Shown: in pieces, positions 1 to 9,041 of the stretch
How the letters are laid out: each line of letters opens with the position of its first letter
Position numbering within the stretch: the first letter of the stretch is position 1
Source: Roseobacter sp. MH60115
GTDB lineage: Bacteria > Pseudomonadota > Alphaproteobacteria > Rhodobacterales > Rhodobacteraceae
Assembly: GCF_015644665.1 (NCBI RefSeq)
Contig: NZ_JADOBQ010000001.1
Span: forward strand, 248,001-312,000
DNA: 64,000 bases
Direction of reading: 5' to 3'
Program-made: the position numbers and the translations under genes
The notes under the pieces: model-generated
The model's input: only the letters and a program-made list of their open reading frames with translations
Databases searched by the model: none
Told to the model about the DNA's origin: nothing

Positions 1-85
1 GCGTGAAAAGGATGATTTGATCTGTTGTCACGGGGGCCTGCTCCACGCTCTTGATTTTGCGAGTTGTTTTACCTCAACTGCGGTT

Positions 86-592
86 ATGTCTGATTTGAAC
101 TTTTTAATCACCAACGGATTTCTGACCGCGTTGGAGAATGCTGGCAAGCTGGCGCCGAGGGCGGCGGCCAGGGCCAAGGTCCGGGTGTTCAAGCTCAGGA
201 AGTATCTGGATGGGGTCGAATACAGCTGGCGCAATCCTGATCATCTGCGCTGGAGCCATATTGATCAGGCGCGGCACGTCAAGAACAGCTATCCGCCCCC
301 CGAATTCGGGGCGTTTCTCTGCGAGATTGAAAAACCGCTGTTGTTTCAGAACATTGCAGGGCTGAACGATCCGGATCCCGAAGGATATTTCGCGCGGTTC
401 CGGTCCCGCAGGTTCGAACTGGCTTGTCTGGTTGTTTATACGGAACAGCCCGACCGGCGTCTGGCTTTCCCTGTGGTCGGCACACTGGCCGAGTGCAACA
501 GACACCTGACTGCCCTGCGCGACAAAAAACTTGCAAAAAAGCTCATTGCAGACGTGCGGGCCTTGCCAAAGCCTTCGACCACCGCGCGGTAA
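86..592 (+). CDS. conserved hypothetical protein, 168 aa
   Basis: I do not recognise this family. The frame is open from position 17, but the ATG at 86 (MSDLNFLITNG) gives a more natural N-terminus than the Cys-rich upstream extension. No strong Shine-Dalgarno is visible for either start. The product is basic, soluble, without signal peptide or membrane segment, and has an aromatic-rich middle (WRNPDHLRW) and a Lys/Arg-rich C-terminal helix. An HTH gene follows 81 bases downstream on the same strand. The order (small basic protein, then HTH protein) is loosely reminiscent of a higBA-type toxin-antitoxin pair, but the gap is too wide for that and no RelE/HigB motif is evident. Confidence 0.6.
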   Translation: MSDLNFLITNGFLTALENAGKLAPRAAARAKVRVFKLRKYLDGVEYSWRNPDHLRWSHIDQARHVKNSYPPPEFGAFLCEIEKPLLFQNIAGLNDPDPEGYFARFRSRRFELACLVVYTEQPDRRLAFPVVGTLAECNRHLTALRDKKLAKKLIADVRALPKPSTTAR

Positions 593-673
593 AACCTTGA
601 CAGAGAGGGCGTTATTGCCTAAGTGTTGCTTTGCAAGACAACAGTTCTGATCGCCACAAACGGATGATGACCC

Positions 674-1078
674 ATGACTGATGTACAAACCAATGCAGGG
701 GCCGAGGCCAAAGCACCCAAACGGGCGAGCGCCCGGCGGGCTGCACGCACCTCGACAACCACCGCCCCACCGCTTGCTGCCTTGGACGAAGCGGCCTTTG
801 ATGCCGCCTTCGACGCGCTTGACCCGGCGGAGAAACACGCCGTGTTCCGCGATGTTGGTGAGGAATTGGCCCGTACGCTGGGGGCGCAGGTGATTGCCCA
901 GATGCTGAACGGATCGGACCTCAGCATGCGTGAGATCGGCGCCCAATCCGGGTTTGACCATACCGCGTTATCGCGGATTGCCCGCGGTGCTTCCAAGACC
1001 GGACCCACCTTGTGGAAGGTCTTTGCCCTGGCCGAGGCGCTGGGTTACCGGATTGAGCTGAACGCCGTCAAAAAGTGA
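674..1078 (+). CDS. helix-turn-helix protein, XRE-like, 134 aa
   Basis: Residues 1-40 are a low-complexity Ala/Arg/Thr-rich tail. The C-terminal half (about residues 80-130) reads as a helix-turn-helix: LSMREIGAQSGFDHTALSRI followed by a conserved-looking GPTLWKVFALAEALGY helix. This is the pattern of XRE/Cro-type DNA-binding proteins. The stop (TGA 1076-1078) overlaps the GTG start of the next gene, so the two are probably translationally coupled. The target is unknown. A role as antitoxin for the preceding gene is possible but not supported by spacing. Confidence 0.75.
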   Translation: MTDVQTNAGAEAKAPKRASARRAARTSTTTAPPLAALDEAAFDAAFDALDPAEKHAVFRDVGEELARTLGAQVIAQMLNGSDLSMREIGAQSGFDHTALSRIARGASKTGPTLWKVFALAEALGYRIELNAVKK

Positions 1079-1344
1079 CAAAGGCCGGTCTCGTTTCCGA
1101 CGCGCTGATCCTGGCCCCGGCGATCTGGGCCTGTTCCTTCCTGTTGCGGTCCCGCTGGTACGAACGTGAGGCCGACCGGCTGATGGCCCGCGATGCCGAT
1201 GAGCATACCGTCCAGCTCAAACGGGAAGAAGCGCGGTACTATCAGGATTTTGCGCGCGTCATGCCCAACTACATGCTGGCGGCACTGACGCTTGGTCTGG
1301 CCATCCGCGCCTTCCTGATCCTCCAGGCCATGATGACGGGATAG
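1075..1344 (+). CDS. small membrane protein, 89 aa
   Basis: It starts at GTG 1075 inside the last codons of the upstream HTH gene (GTGA overlap). Two hydrophobic stretches, about residues 8-24 and 64-86, flank a charged central segment (YEREADRLMARDADEHTV), giving a hairpin-like membrane topology. No family recognised. The overlap suggests co-expression with the HTH protein. It ends 71 bases before yebC. Confidence 0.65.
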   Translation: MTKAGLVSDALILAPAIWACSFLLRSRWYEREADRLMARDADEHTVQLKREEARYYQDFARVMPNYMLAALTLGLAIRAFLILQAMMTG

Positions 1345-1415
1345 GCTGAGGGGTTGAGCGTCCCGCGCGTCACGGATACACATCGCCAAACTCAAAGAAT
1401 GAATGGAGGGTGCCA

Positions 1416-2156
1416 ATGGCCGGACACTCAAAATGGGCAAACATCCAGCACCGCAAGGGACGTCAGGACGCCGTGCGGGCCAAGCTGTTTTCCAAGCTCA
1501 GCAAAGAGATCACCGTGGCCGCCAAGATGGGCGATCCCGATCCCGACAAGAACCCGCGCCTGCGTCTTGCGGTGAAGGAAGCCAAATCGCAGTCCATGCC
1601 CAAGGACAACATCGACCGCGCGATCAAGAAATCCCAGGTCGGCGATGGCGACGATTACGAAGAAATCCGCTACGAGGGCTATGGGCCCAACGGTGTGGCG
1701 GTGATCGTCGAGGCGATGACTGACAACCGCAACCGTACCGCATCGACCGTGCGCTCCACCTTCACCAAGAACGGCGGCAACCTGGGCGAGACCGGTTCCG
1801 TTGGCTTCATGTTCGACCGCAAGGGCGAGGTGACATACCCGGCTGATGTGGGCGATGCGGATACGGTCATGATGGCAGCCATCGAGGCGGGCGCCGAGGA
1901 TGTCGAAAGCTCCGAGGATGGGCACGTGATCTGGTGTGCGGATACCGATCTCAATGAGGTGGCCACGGCGCTTGAGGGGGAGCTGGGCGAATCCGAGAGC
2001 ACCAAGCTGGTGTGGCGGCCGACAACGACCACCGAGATGGACCTCGACAGCATGCAGAAACTGATGCGGCTCATCGATGCGCTTGAAGATGACGATGACG
2101 TGCAACGCGTCACGACGAATTTCGAAGCTAGCGATGAGGTGATGGAACAGCTCTGA
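1416..2156 (+). CDS. yebC: YebC/PmpR family transcriptional/translational regulator
   Basis: The 246-aa protein has the classic N-terminus [18 protein letters not shown] and the family block on negatively charged faces near residues 80-95 ([19 protein letters not shown]). YebC proteins bind DNA in some bacteria; members have also been linked to resolving ribosome stalling at proline runs. Full length for the family. The GGAGGG ribosome site at 1405-1410 places the start at ATG 1416 rather than the GTG at 1410. A strong hairpin terminator follows the stop. Confidence 0.95.
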   Translation: MAGHSKWANIQHRKGRQDAVRAKLFSKLSKEITVAAKMGDPDPDKNPRLRLAVKEAKSQSMPKDNIDRAIKKSQVGDGDDYEEIRYEGYGPNGVAVIVEAMTDNRNRTASTVRSTFTKNGGNLGETGSVGFMFDRKGEVTYPADVGDADTVMMAAIEAGAEDVESSEDGHVIWCADTDLNEVATALEGELGESESTKLVWRPTTTTEMDLDSMQKLMRLIDALEDDDDVQRVTTNFEASDEVMEQL

Positions 2157-2179
2157 ACTGTGCCACGCGCCAAAAAACC

Positions 2180-2210
2180 AAAAGCCGCCCGGGGGACGTG
2201 GGCGGCTTTT
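2180..2210. terminator. bidirectional rho-independent terminator after yebC
   Basis: A perfect 11-bp stem, AAAAGCCGCCC (2180-2190) pairing with GGGCGGCTTTT (2200-2210), closes a 9-base loop. It lies between the convergent yebC and the small gene at 2231-2500. The A-tract and T-tract within the arms make it usable from both sides. Confidence 0.9.
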
Positions 2211-2230
2211 GACGTCAGACCGAAACCGGA

Positions 2231-2500
2231 TCAGCGCGGTTGGTTGCAATCGGTGCAGAAAAGGGACCGCGCGAAATGCCCCCAGCCGAGGCGCTGCGTT
2301 TCCGGCTGGCCCATCGACCGCCGCGACGTGCTTCGGTTGATCCGCTTCATGAGGTGCTTGAGATCGGTAAGCCGCTTGCGGGCCCCACTGCCGCCCGCTT
2401 CGCTTTGCACGGACAGGATCTTCTTTTGAGTGTGCAGCGCGGACTCGATCAATTCGATGTCTTTTGCCGTAAGATCTAGGTTGTGTGAATTGTCCAGCAT
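2231..2500 (-). CDS. small conserved hypothetical protein, 89 aa
   Basis: The start at 2500 (MLDNSHNLDLTAKDIELIES) is preceded by AAGGA at good spacing; a longer open frame reaches 2560 but lacks this support. The N-terminal half is an amphipathic helical pair (DLTAKDIELIESALHTQKK, then RKRLTDLKHLMKRI) and the C-terminus ends in FCTDCNQPR, a single CxxC that could bind metal. Function unknown. It is convergent with yebC and shares its terminator. Confidence 0.6.
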   Translation of the reverse strand: MLDNSHNLDLTAKDIELIESALHTQKKILSVQSEAGGSGARKRLTDLKHLMKRINRSTSRRSMGQPETQRLGWGHFARSLFCTDCNQPR

Positions 2501-2590
2501 CTGAGCACATCCTTGTTGCATCCCTATCATATGGGGAACAAAGAGGGATACGCCAATCATCCCGGATAAGATTTCTGTGATTTTATTTTT

Positions 2591-3493
2591 TCACATCACA
2601 CCTGCGTGAGTATTCTTAACGAGATGTGACCCTGCGGCGGCTTTGATGCCGCGGCTGAGCGGGGCCAGCGCGTCGGTCATCAAGCGGCTGGTCTGCCAGT
2701 AAAGCTCCACATCCAAAGGATTTTCCGGAACGAGCTCGATCAGCGCGCCGCGCTGCAAATGGGTTTTGACAAGGGGCAGGGGATTGAGACCCCAGCCCAG
2801 CCCGGCCAGCGCGGCATCGACAAAGGCATGCGTAGAGGGCAGCTGATGCGCGGGCGGGGTCAGCCGTTCACCTGTCTGTTGCGTGATCCACCGGTGTTGC
2901 AGGGCGTCCTTGGCGTTGAAAGTCATAACGGGTGCTGCGGCCAGGCTCGCCGCGGTGACACCCTTGCTGAACCATATGTCAAAAAACGCAGGGCTGGCCG
3001 TCGCGATATAACGCAATGCGCCAAGCGGTGTGCAGTTGCAGCCCGATACCGCCTGCGCCTGTCCGGTGACCGCCGCACTCACCGCGCCGCGCAAAAGCCA
3101 GTCGGTGGAGGTGTCCTGATCGTCGATGACCAGATCAAAGAGCATGCCGGTTGCCTGCGTCAGCCCGGGCACAAACCAGGTGGCAAGGCTGTCGGCGTTG
3201 ACGGCGACACGCACACGCGGTGCTTGCTGCATCCGATCAGGGGACAGGTCGCGCAGCACGTGCGATTCCAGCAAGGCGACGTCATCGGCGTGCCGCGCCA
3301 GGCGTGTGCCGGCCTCGGTCGGGGTGCAGGGCTGGCCCCGGTAGATCAGCGCAGCCCCCATCCGCTCCTCCAGCGCCTTCATCCGCTGTGAAATGGCCGA
3401 GGATGTCACGCCGAGATGGGCCGCCGCTGCCTCAAAGCTGCCGTGGCGCACAATGGCGGCAAGGGCCGCAAGCTGACTGGGATCAATCGACAT
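2591..3493 (-). CDS. LysR-family regulator, ArgP/LysG type
   Basis: The 300-aa protein begins with a winged HTH typical of LysR regulators (residues 3-62, SFEAAAAHLGVTSSAISQRM) followed by a periplasmic-binding-like effector domain. It is divergent from a LysE-family exporter with 88 bases between starts, the arrangement of LysG/LysE and ArgP/ArgO, where the regulator senses Lys or Arg and turns on export. Family knowledge gives the role; the effector here is inferred from the neighbour. Confidence 0.9.
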   Translation of the reverse strand: MSIDPSQLAALAAIVRHGSFEAAAAHLGVTSSAISQRMKALEERMGAALIYRGQPCTPTEAGTRLARHADDVALLESHVLRDLSPDRMQQAPRVRVAVNADSLATWFVPGLTQATGMLFDLVIDDQDTSTDWLLRGAVSAAVTGQAQAVSGCNCTPLGALRYIATASPAFFDIWFSKGVTAASLAAAPVMTFNAKDALQHRWITQQTGERLTPPAHQLPSTHAFVDAALAGLGWGLNPLPLVKTHLQRGALIELVPENPLDVELYWQTSRLMTDALAPLSRGIKAAAGSHLVKNTHAGVM

Positions 3494-3581
3494 TAGTTGT
3501 TCTTAATTAAGCTTCACATGTTTAATTTGAGTAATGTCGAGAGGCGCGCTAGTCAATGCGGCACCTCAAAAGGATGATCGC
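3494..3581. promoter_or_regulatory. divergent regulator/exporter control region
   Basis: This AT-rich 88-base intergenic stretch lies between the LysR gene and lysE. It contains TTCTTAATTAAGCTTCACA and a following TTTAATTTGAGTAATG, unlike the GC-rich surroundings. LysR proteins normally bind such shared regions. I cannot define the operator exactly. Confidence 0.5.
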
Positions 3582-4181
3582 GTGTTTGATACCTTCCTCC
3601 CCGGCTACCTGTTGGGCCTGTCCCTGATCCTGGCCATCGGCGCACAAAACGCATTTGTCCTGCGGCAGGGGCTTCGGCGCGAGCATGTGTTCTGGGTGTG
3701 CCTGACCTGCGGGGTGTCTGATGCCGTGTTGATTGCTGTGGGCGTGGCCGGGTTCGGCGCTTTGTCGGAACGCATGCCCTGGTTTGAAACTGTGATGCGT
3801 TTTGGCGGGGCCGCCTTTCTGCTGTGGTACGGATGGCGCAGCGCGCGGTCCGCCTGGCAGGGCGGGCAGGCGCTGCAGGCGGATGGCGGCACACAGCGCG
3901 CGTTGCTGCCCACGATCCTGACCGTGCTGGCGCTCACCTGGCTCAACCCGCATGTCTATCTCGATACGGTGGTCCTGCTCGGGTCCATCTCGGCGCAATA
4001 TGACAACCGGTTGCTCTTTGGCGCTGGCGCGGTGTCGGCCAGCCTGACCTTCTTCTTCATGCTCGGCTACGGCGCCCGTTTGCTCGCACCGCTTTTCGGA
4101 CGCCCCACCAGCTGGCGTGTGCTGGACGGGTTGATTGCGCTCACCATGTGGGCCATTGCCGCGGGATTATTGTGGGCCTGA
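3582..4181 (+). CDS. lysE: LysE-family amino acid exporter
   Basis: The product (199 aa from GTG 3582) has the LysE signature near its N-terminus (GYLLGLSLILAIGAQNAFVL) and five to six hydrophobic segments, matching L-lysine/L-arginine exporters in length and pattern. AAGGA at 3570-3574 sets the GTG 3582 start; an in-frame upstream start at 3534 has no ribosome site. Divergent LysR regulator next door supports inducible basic-amino-acid export across the inner membrane. Substrate is inferred from the family. Confidence 0.9.
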   Translation: MFDTFLPGYLLGLSLILAIGAQNAFVLRQGLRREHVFWVCLTCGVSDAVLIAVGVAGFGALSERMPWFETVMRFGGAAFLLWYGWRSARSAWQGGQALQADGGTQRALLPTILTVLALTWLNPHVYLDTVVLLGSISAQYDNRLLFGAGAVSASLTFFFMLGYGARLLAPLFGRPTSWRVLDGLIALTMWAIAAGLLWA

Positions 4182-4220
4182 CCCCTTGCGGCGGGCGGCA
4201 AAACACGCTGTCTATGGCAC

Positions 4221-5126
4221 ATGGTCACCCGCACCCCCCATCGCCCGGTTGTCGGTATTTTCTGGATGCTTGTCACGGGGCTGTGTTTCATCGCGGTGAC
4301 GGCGTTGGTGAAGCATATGGGCACCCGCGTGCCGCCCGCCGAATCCGCCTTTCTGCGCTACCTGATGGGGCTGATTTTCCTGATCCCCGCCATCGGCGCG
4401 CTGCGCGCCGCGCATCTGACCCCCCGGCAGTGGCGTCTCTTTGGCCTTCGCGGCGTGATGCATGGGATCGGCGTGATCCTGTGGTTCTATGCCATGGCCC
4501 GTATCCCCATCGCGGATGTCACAGCGATGAACTATCTGGCACCCATCTATGTCACCATCGGGGCCGCGCTGTTTCTGGGCGAACGGCTGGCCTTCCGGCG
4601 GATCGCAGCCATTCTCGCCGCCCTCGCCGGGGCGTTTTTGATCCTGCGCCCGGGCTTCCGCGAGATCAGCAGCGGGCATCTAGCCATGCTGGCCACCGCC
4701 ATTGCCTTTGGGGGATCGTACCTCACGGCCAAGGTCATGGCGGATGAGGTCAAACCCGCCGTGGTCGTCGCCATGCTGTCGATTTTCGTGACGATCACCT
4801 TGGCGCCTTTTGCCCTGGCGCATTGGGTCACACCCAGTCTCGCCGATCTTGGCGTGCTCTTCCTGGTGGCCTGTTTCGCCACTGCAGGTCACTACACCAT
4901 GACCCTTGCCTTTGCCGCAGCCCCCTTGACCGTCACCCAGCCCGTGACCTTTGCCCAACTGATCTGGGCCGTTCTGCTGGGGTATCTGGTCTTTGACGAA
5001 GCCGTTGATATCTGGGTGGTTCTGGGCGGTCTGGTCATTCTGGGCTCCGTGGTTTTCATCACCTGGCGAGAAGCCGTGCTGAAGCGGGGAGAGACAACGC
5101 CCACCGTAAATGCGACCAAGGTTTGA
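4221..5126 (+). CDS. EamA/DMT-family transporter
   Basis: The 301-aa protein has about ten transmembrane segments arranged as two homologous EamA halves, each with a PAESAFLRY- or PLTVTQPVTF-like motif (first half to about residue 140, second half from 150). This is a drug/metabolite transporter of the inner membrane; substrate cannot be read from sequence. It ends only 10 bases before the BetI operator, but is probably not part of the bet operon. Confidence 0.88.
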   Translation: MVTRTPHRPVVGIFWMLVTGLCFIAVTALVKHMGTRVPPAESAFLRYLMGLIFLIPAIGALRAAHLTPRQWRLFGLRGVMHGIGVILWFYAMARIPIADVTAMNYLAPIYVTIGAALFLGERLAFRRIAAILAALAGAFLILRPGFREISSGHLAMLATAIAFGGSYLTAKVMADEVKPAVVVAMLSIFVTITLAPFALAHWVTPSLADLGVLFLVACFATAGHYTMTLAFAAAPLTVTQPVTFAQLIWAVLLGYLVFDEAVDIWVVLGGLVILGSVVFITWREAVLKRGETTPTVNATKV

Positions 5127-5135
5127 GCACGCTCT

Positions 5136-5163
5136 TTTTTATTGATTGACCAGTCAATAAAAA
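5136..5163. promoter_or_regulatory. BetI operator upstream of betI
   Basis: A perfect inverted repeat, TTTTTATTGA (5136-5145) and TCAATAAAAA (5154-5163), has an 8-base centre TTGACCAG; a second nested dyad TTGAC-CA-GTCAA lies inside it. This matches the ATTGATTGA/TCAAT pattern known for BetI sites. It lies 42 bases before the betI start, so BetI should repress its own operon and be relieved by choline. Confidence 0.88.
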
Positions 5164-5204
5164 ACCCGCTACTGCAGGCGAAACACCGTCACAAGGGGAA
5201 TCGC

Positions 5205-5777
5205 ATGCCAAAGCTGGGAATGGAGCCGATCCGCCGCACCGCATTGGTGGAGGCGACAATCGCGGAGCTTGCCTCCAAAGGGTCGCTGGATGTGACCGTT
5301 GGCCAGATTGCAAAACGCGCGGGCATGTCCACGGCATTGGCGCACCACTATTTCGGCGGCAAAGACCAGATATTCCTCGCGGCGATGCGCCAGATCCTGC
5401 GTGATTTCGGCGCGGAAGTGCGGCAGGGGCTCGCGCGGGCCAGCACCCCCAAGGCGCGGGCGGTGTCGCTGATCGAGGCCAGCTTTTCGGACACCTGTTT
5501 CTCGCCCCAGACGGTCAGCGCCTGGATGACGCTCTATGCGCAGGCGCAGACCAACCGCGAAATGCTGCGGCTCTTGCAGCTCTACCAGCGCCGTTTGAAA
5601 TCCAACCTCAGCCATGCCCTGCGCCCGCTGACGTCGCGGCCGGAGGCACATGCCGAAACACTGGCGGCCCTGATCGATGGGCTCTACCTGCGCGCGGCCC
5701 TCTCGCGCTCACAAAGCCCCGATGCCGCCCGGCGCACCGCCCTGGAAACACTCAACATGCTGCTGGAGGAGCGCTGA
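5205..5777 (+). CDS. betI: choline-responsive repressor BetI (TetR family)
   Basis: The 190-aa product begins MPKLGMEPIRR, the conserved BetI N-terminus, followed by a TetR HTH (ASKGSLDVTVGQIAKRAGMS, then TALAHHYFGGKDQIF at about 45-60). It represses choline-to-betaine genes in the absence of choline. ATG 5205 is chosen because it restores this N-terminus, with AAGGGG upstream. TGATG overlap with betC couples translation. The operator at 5136-5163 supports autoregulation. Confidence 0.95.
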   Translation: MPKLGMEPIRRTALVEATIAELASKGSLDVTVGQIAKRAGMSTALAHHYFGGKDQIFLAAMRQILRDFGAEVRQGLARASTPKARAVSLIEASFSDTCFSPQTVSAWMTLYAQAQTNREMLRLLQLYQRRLKSNLSHALRPLTSRPEAHAETLAALIDGLYLRAALSRSQSPDAARRTALETLNMLLEER

Positions 5778-7285
5778 TGTCCCGCCCGAATATCCTGATC
5801 CTGATGGTTGATCAGCTCAACGGCACCCTGTTTCCGGATGGCCCTGCCGACTGGCTGCACGCGCCCAATCTGAAAAAACTCGCCGCGCGCTCGACCCGGT
5901 TTCGCAACGCCTACACCGCCTCGCCGCTCTGTGCGCCGGGCCGCGCCGCTTTCATGTCGGGCCAGCTGCCCTCGGCCACGGGCGTCTATGACAATGCCGC
6001 CGAGTTTCCGTCGTCGGTGCCCACCTACGCCCACCACCTGCGCCGCGCAGGCTACCAGACCTGCCTCTCGGGCAAGATGCATTTCGTCGGGCCCGACCAG
6101 CTGCACGGGTTCGAAGAACGCCTGACCACCGACATCTACCCGGCCGACTTCGGCTGGACGCCCGACTACCGCAAACCGGGCGAGCGGATCGACTGGTGGT
6201 ATCACAACATGGGGTCGGTCACCGGTGCAGGTGTCGCCGAAATTTCCAACCAGATGGAATATGACGACGAGGTTGCCTTCAACGCCACCCGCAAGCTCTA
6301 TGATCTCTCGCGCGGGGCCGATGCGCGCCCCTGGTGTCTGACGGTCAGCTTCACGCACCCGCATGACCCTTACGTGGCCCGCAAGAAATACTGGGACCTC
6401 TATGAGGACTGCGACCACCTGCTGCCCGAGGTACCGGCCTTCGCCTACGAGGATCAGGACCCGCACAGCAAGCGCATCTTTGACGCCAACGACTGGCGCA
6501 GCTTCGACATCACCGAAGAGGATATCCGCCGCTCCCGCCGCGCTTACTTCGCCAACATCAGCTATCTCGACGACAAAATCGGAGAGATCCTGCAAACGCT
6601 GGAAGACACCCGGCAAGAGGCAATCATCCTCTTTGTCTCGGACCACGGCGACATGCTGGGCGAGCGCGGTCTCTGGTTCAAAATGTCCTTCTTCGAAGGC
6701 TCCTCCCGCGTGCCGCTGATGATCTCCGCGCCGCAGATGCAACCGGGGCTGCAGACCACACCCGTCTCCAACATCGACGTCTGCCCGACGCTCTGCGACC
6801 TTGCCGGCGTGTCCATGGAGGAGGTGAAGGACTGGACCACAGGTGTGTCCCTTGTCCCGATGGGCCAAGGGGTGGAGCGCAGCGAACCGGTCGCCATGGA
6901 ATACGCCGCCGAAGCCACCTATGCGCCCATGGTCTCGCTGCGCTACGGCAAGTGGAAGTACAACCGCTGCGCGCTCGATCCCGATCAGCTCTTCGATCTG
7001 GACGCTGATCCGCATGAACGGACCAATCTCGCAGAGGTCGCCGCCCATCAGGGCACCCTCAGCCAGCTCAAAACAAAATCCGAAGCCCGCTGGGACCTCG
7101 CCGCCTTCGACGCCGACGTGCGCAAAAGCCAGGCCCGCCGCTGGGTCGTCTACGACGCGCTGCGGCAAGGCGGCTACTACCCGTGGGACTACCAGCCCCT
7201 GCGCGACGCGTCAGAGCAATACATGCGCAACCACATGGATCTCAACGTGCTGGAAGATGCCAAACGCGCCCCCAAGGGTGACTGA
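5777..7285 (+). CDS. betC: choline-sulfatase
   Basis: Hydrolyses choline-O-sulfate to choline and sulfate. The 502-aa protein has the type I sulfatase motif C-x-P-x-R (CAPGR, Cys52), whose Cys is converted to formylglycine, an N-terminal metal site ([10 protein letters not shown]), and the second metal/catalytic block [12 protein letters not shown] near residue 290. The long C-terminal tail ([13 protein letters not shown]) is typical of BetC. No signal peptide, so cytoplasmic. Position between betI and betB, as in rhizobia, fixes the role. Confidence 0.95.
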   Translation: MSRPNILILMVDQLNGTLFPDGPADWLHAPNLKKLAARSTRFRNAYTASPLCAPGRAAFMSGQLPSATGVYDNAAEFPSSVPTYAHHLRRAGYQTCLSGKMHFVGPDQLHGFEERLTTDIYPADFGWTPDYRKPGERIDWWYHNMGSVTGAGVAEISNQMEYDDEVAFNATRKLYDLSRGADARPWCLTVSFTHPHDPYVARKKYWDLYEDCDHLLPEVPAFAYEDQDPHSKRIFDANDWRSFDITEEDIRRSRRAYFANISYLDDKIGEILQTLEDTRQEAIILFVSDHGDMLGERGLWFKMSFFEGSSRVPLMISAPQMQPGLQTTPVSNIDVCPTLCDLAGVSMEEVKDWTTGVSLVPMGQGVERSEPVAMEYAAEATYAPMVSLRYGKWKYNRCALDPDQLFDLDADPHERTNLAEVAAHQGTLSQLKTKSEARWDLAAFDADVRKSQARRWVVYDALRQGGYYPWDYQPLRDASEQYMRNHMDLNVLEDAKRAPKGD

Positions 7286-7325
7286 GCCTTTCATTGTTCT
7301 TCAAATATGCCCCCCGGAGGCGATC

Positions 7326-8783
7326 ATGACCTATCCAACCCAACCTACCGCCAGCCATTTCATAAACGGTGAATACGCCGAAGACACCGCAGGCACGCCC
7401 ATCGACGTCATTTACCCCGCCACCGGCGAGCAGATCGCCACGGTCTACGCCGCAACACCCGCGCTGATCGAGCGCGCCATCGAAAGCGCGCGGGCGGCGC
7501 AGATCACATGGGCCGCCATGACCGGGACCGAGCGCGGCCGCATCCTGCGCCGCGCGGCGGAGATGATGCGGGAGCGCAATCACGATCTGTCCGTGCTCGA
7601 AACCTATGACACCGGCAAACCCTATCAGGAAACCAGCGTGGCGGACGCCACCAGCGGCGCGGATGCGCTGGAATACTTTGGCGGCATGGCTGCAACGCTG
7701 ACCGGCGAACATATCCAGCTGGGCGAGGATTGGGTCTATACCCGTCGCGAACCTTTGGGCCTCTGTGTCGGCATCGGCGCGTGGAACTACCCGACGCAGA
7801 TCGCCTGTTGGAAAGGCGCGCCCGCACTGGCCTGCGGCAATACGATGATCTTCAAACCCTCTGAGACCACGCCGCTCTGCGCCTTGAAAGTGGCCGAAAT
7901 CCTGCATGAGGCAGGGCTGCCTGCCGGTGTCTATAACGTGCTGCAAGGTCTGGGCGACGTCGGCGGCGCATTGGTCACCGACCCGCGTGTCGACAAGGTC
8001 TCGCTGACCGGCTCTGTGCCCACGGGCCGCAAGGTCTATGCCGCCGCGGCCCAGGGGATCAAGCACGTCACCATGGAACTGGGCGGCAAATCTCCAATGA
8101 TCGTCTTCGAAGACGCAGATATCGACAACGCCGTCAGCGGCGCGATCCTGGGCAATTTCTATTCCTCCGGTCAGGTGTGCTCGAACGGCACCCGCGTCTT
8201 CGTGCACAAGGACATCAAGGAGGCGTTTCTCGACCGGCTGAGCACGCGCCTGAAGGCCGCGGTGATCGGTGACCCGATGCAGCCCGAGACAAGTTTCGGC
8301 CCCATGGTTTCCGAACGGCAGATGAATATCGTGCTCGACTATATCGAGAAGGGCAAAGCTGAAGGAGCCCGGCTGGTCTGTGGTGGCACCCGGCTGGACC
8401 GCGACGGTTTCTACCTCACCCCAACGGTCTTTGCCGACGTCGCAGATGACATGGTCATCGCGCGCGAAGAAATCTTTGGCCCCGTCATGGCCGTGCTTGA
8501 TTTCGAGGACGAAGCGGATGTGATGGCCCGCGCGAACGACACCGAATTCGGTCTGGCTGCCGGTGTTTTCACCCGCGACCTGGCGCGTGCCCACCGCGTG
8601 GCCGCCGGGTTCGAGGCCGGGACCTGCTACATCAACACCTACAATGACGCACCGGTCGAGGCACCGTTCGGGGGCTCCAAGGCCTCCGGTGTCGGGCGCG
8701 AAAACTCCAAGGCCGCCATCGCCTACTACAGCCAGCTGAAATCCGTCTACGTCCGTATGGGCGATCTGGAAGCGCCTTTCTGA
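7326..8783 (+). CDS. betB: betaine-aldehyde dehydrogenase
   Basis: Oxidises betaine aldehyde to glycine betaine with NAD(P)+. The 485-aa ALDH has the general base Glu251 (MELGGKSP) and the nucleophile Cys285 (GQVCSNGTR), matching the usual BetB positions, and the Rossmann GSVPTGRKV turn. GGAGG at 7316-7320 supports ATG 7326; the same frame is open much farther upstream across betC, but that part is not coding. TGATGG overlap with the next small gene. Confidence 0.96.
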   Translation: MTYPTQPTASHFINGEYAEDTAGTPIDVIYPATGEQIATVYAATPALIERAIESARAAQITWAAMTGTERGRILRRAAEMMRERNHDLSVLETYDTGKPYQETSVADATSGADALEYFGGMAATLTGEHIQLGEDWVYTRREPLGLCVGIGAWNYPTQIACWKGAPALACGNTMIFKPSETTPLCALKVAEILHEAGLPAGVYNVLQGLGDVGGALVTDPRVDKVSLTGSVPTGRKVYAAAAQGIKHVTMELGGKSPMIVFEDADIDNAVSGAILGNFYSSGQVCSNGTRVFVHKDIKEAFLDRLSTRLKAAVIGDPMQPETSFGPMVSERQMNIVLDYIEKGKAEGARLVCGGTRLDRDGFYLTPTVFADVADDMVIAREEIFGPVMAVLDFEDEADVMARANDTEFGLAAGVFTRDLARAHRVAAGFEAGTCYINTYNDAPVEAPFGGSKASGVGRENSKAAIAYYSQLKSVYVRMGDLEAPF

Positions 8784-9028
8784 TGGCCAGTGCGGTGCAG
8801 AAACCGGAGGGGTTTCAACCCGTCGATATCGTCAAATGGGTGGCAACGGCCATCCAGTTGGTCGGCTACGGGCTGACGGGTCTGAACATCGTCCCATGGA
8901 ACGTATTCGCCTTTTTCGGCGGCATCGTTCTGTGGTTCGCGGTGGGTGTGATGTGGAAGGACAAGGCGATCATGGTCGTGCATGTCGGGGCATTTGTCTC
9001 GCTGCTCATTGGCTATCTGAACGCTTGA
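8783..9028 (+). CDS. small membrane protein in bet operon, 81 aa
   Basis: The ATG shares a base with the betB stop and betA follows 13 bases after the stop, so it is translated as part of the operon. Three short hydrophobic segments (about 18-36, 40-58, 63-80) form a compact membrane protein, with [20 protein letters not shown] reminiscent of SWEET/PQ-loop-like small proteins, though this is weak. I do not know a function; a helper in choline or betaine handling at the membrane is a guess from position only. Confidence 0.75.
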   Translation: MASAVQKPEGFQPVDIVKWVATAIQLVGYGLTGLNIVPWNVFAFFGGIVLWFAVGVMWKDKAIMVVHVGAFVSLLIGYLNA

Positions 9029-9041
9029 ATGGACGAATAAA

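Noticed and set aside
86-1078. Toxin-antitoxin pair at the left end
   Set aside because: The gap between the two genes is 81 bases and the first protein shows no RelE, HigB or other toxin motif.
5684-8594. Large antisense frames opposite betC and betB
   Set aside because: betC and betB are complete with catalytic residues; the antisense products show only shadow composition.
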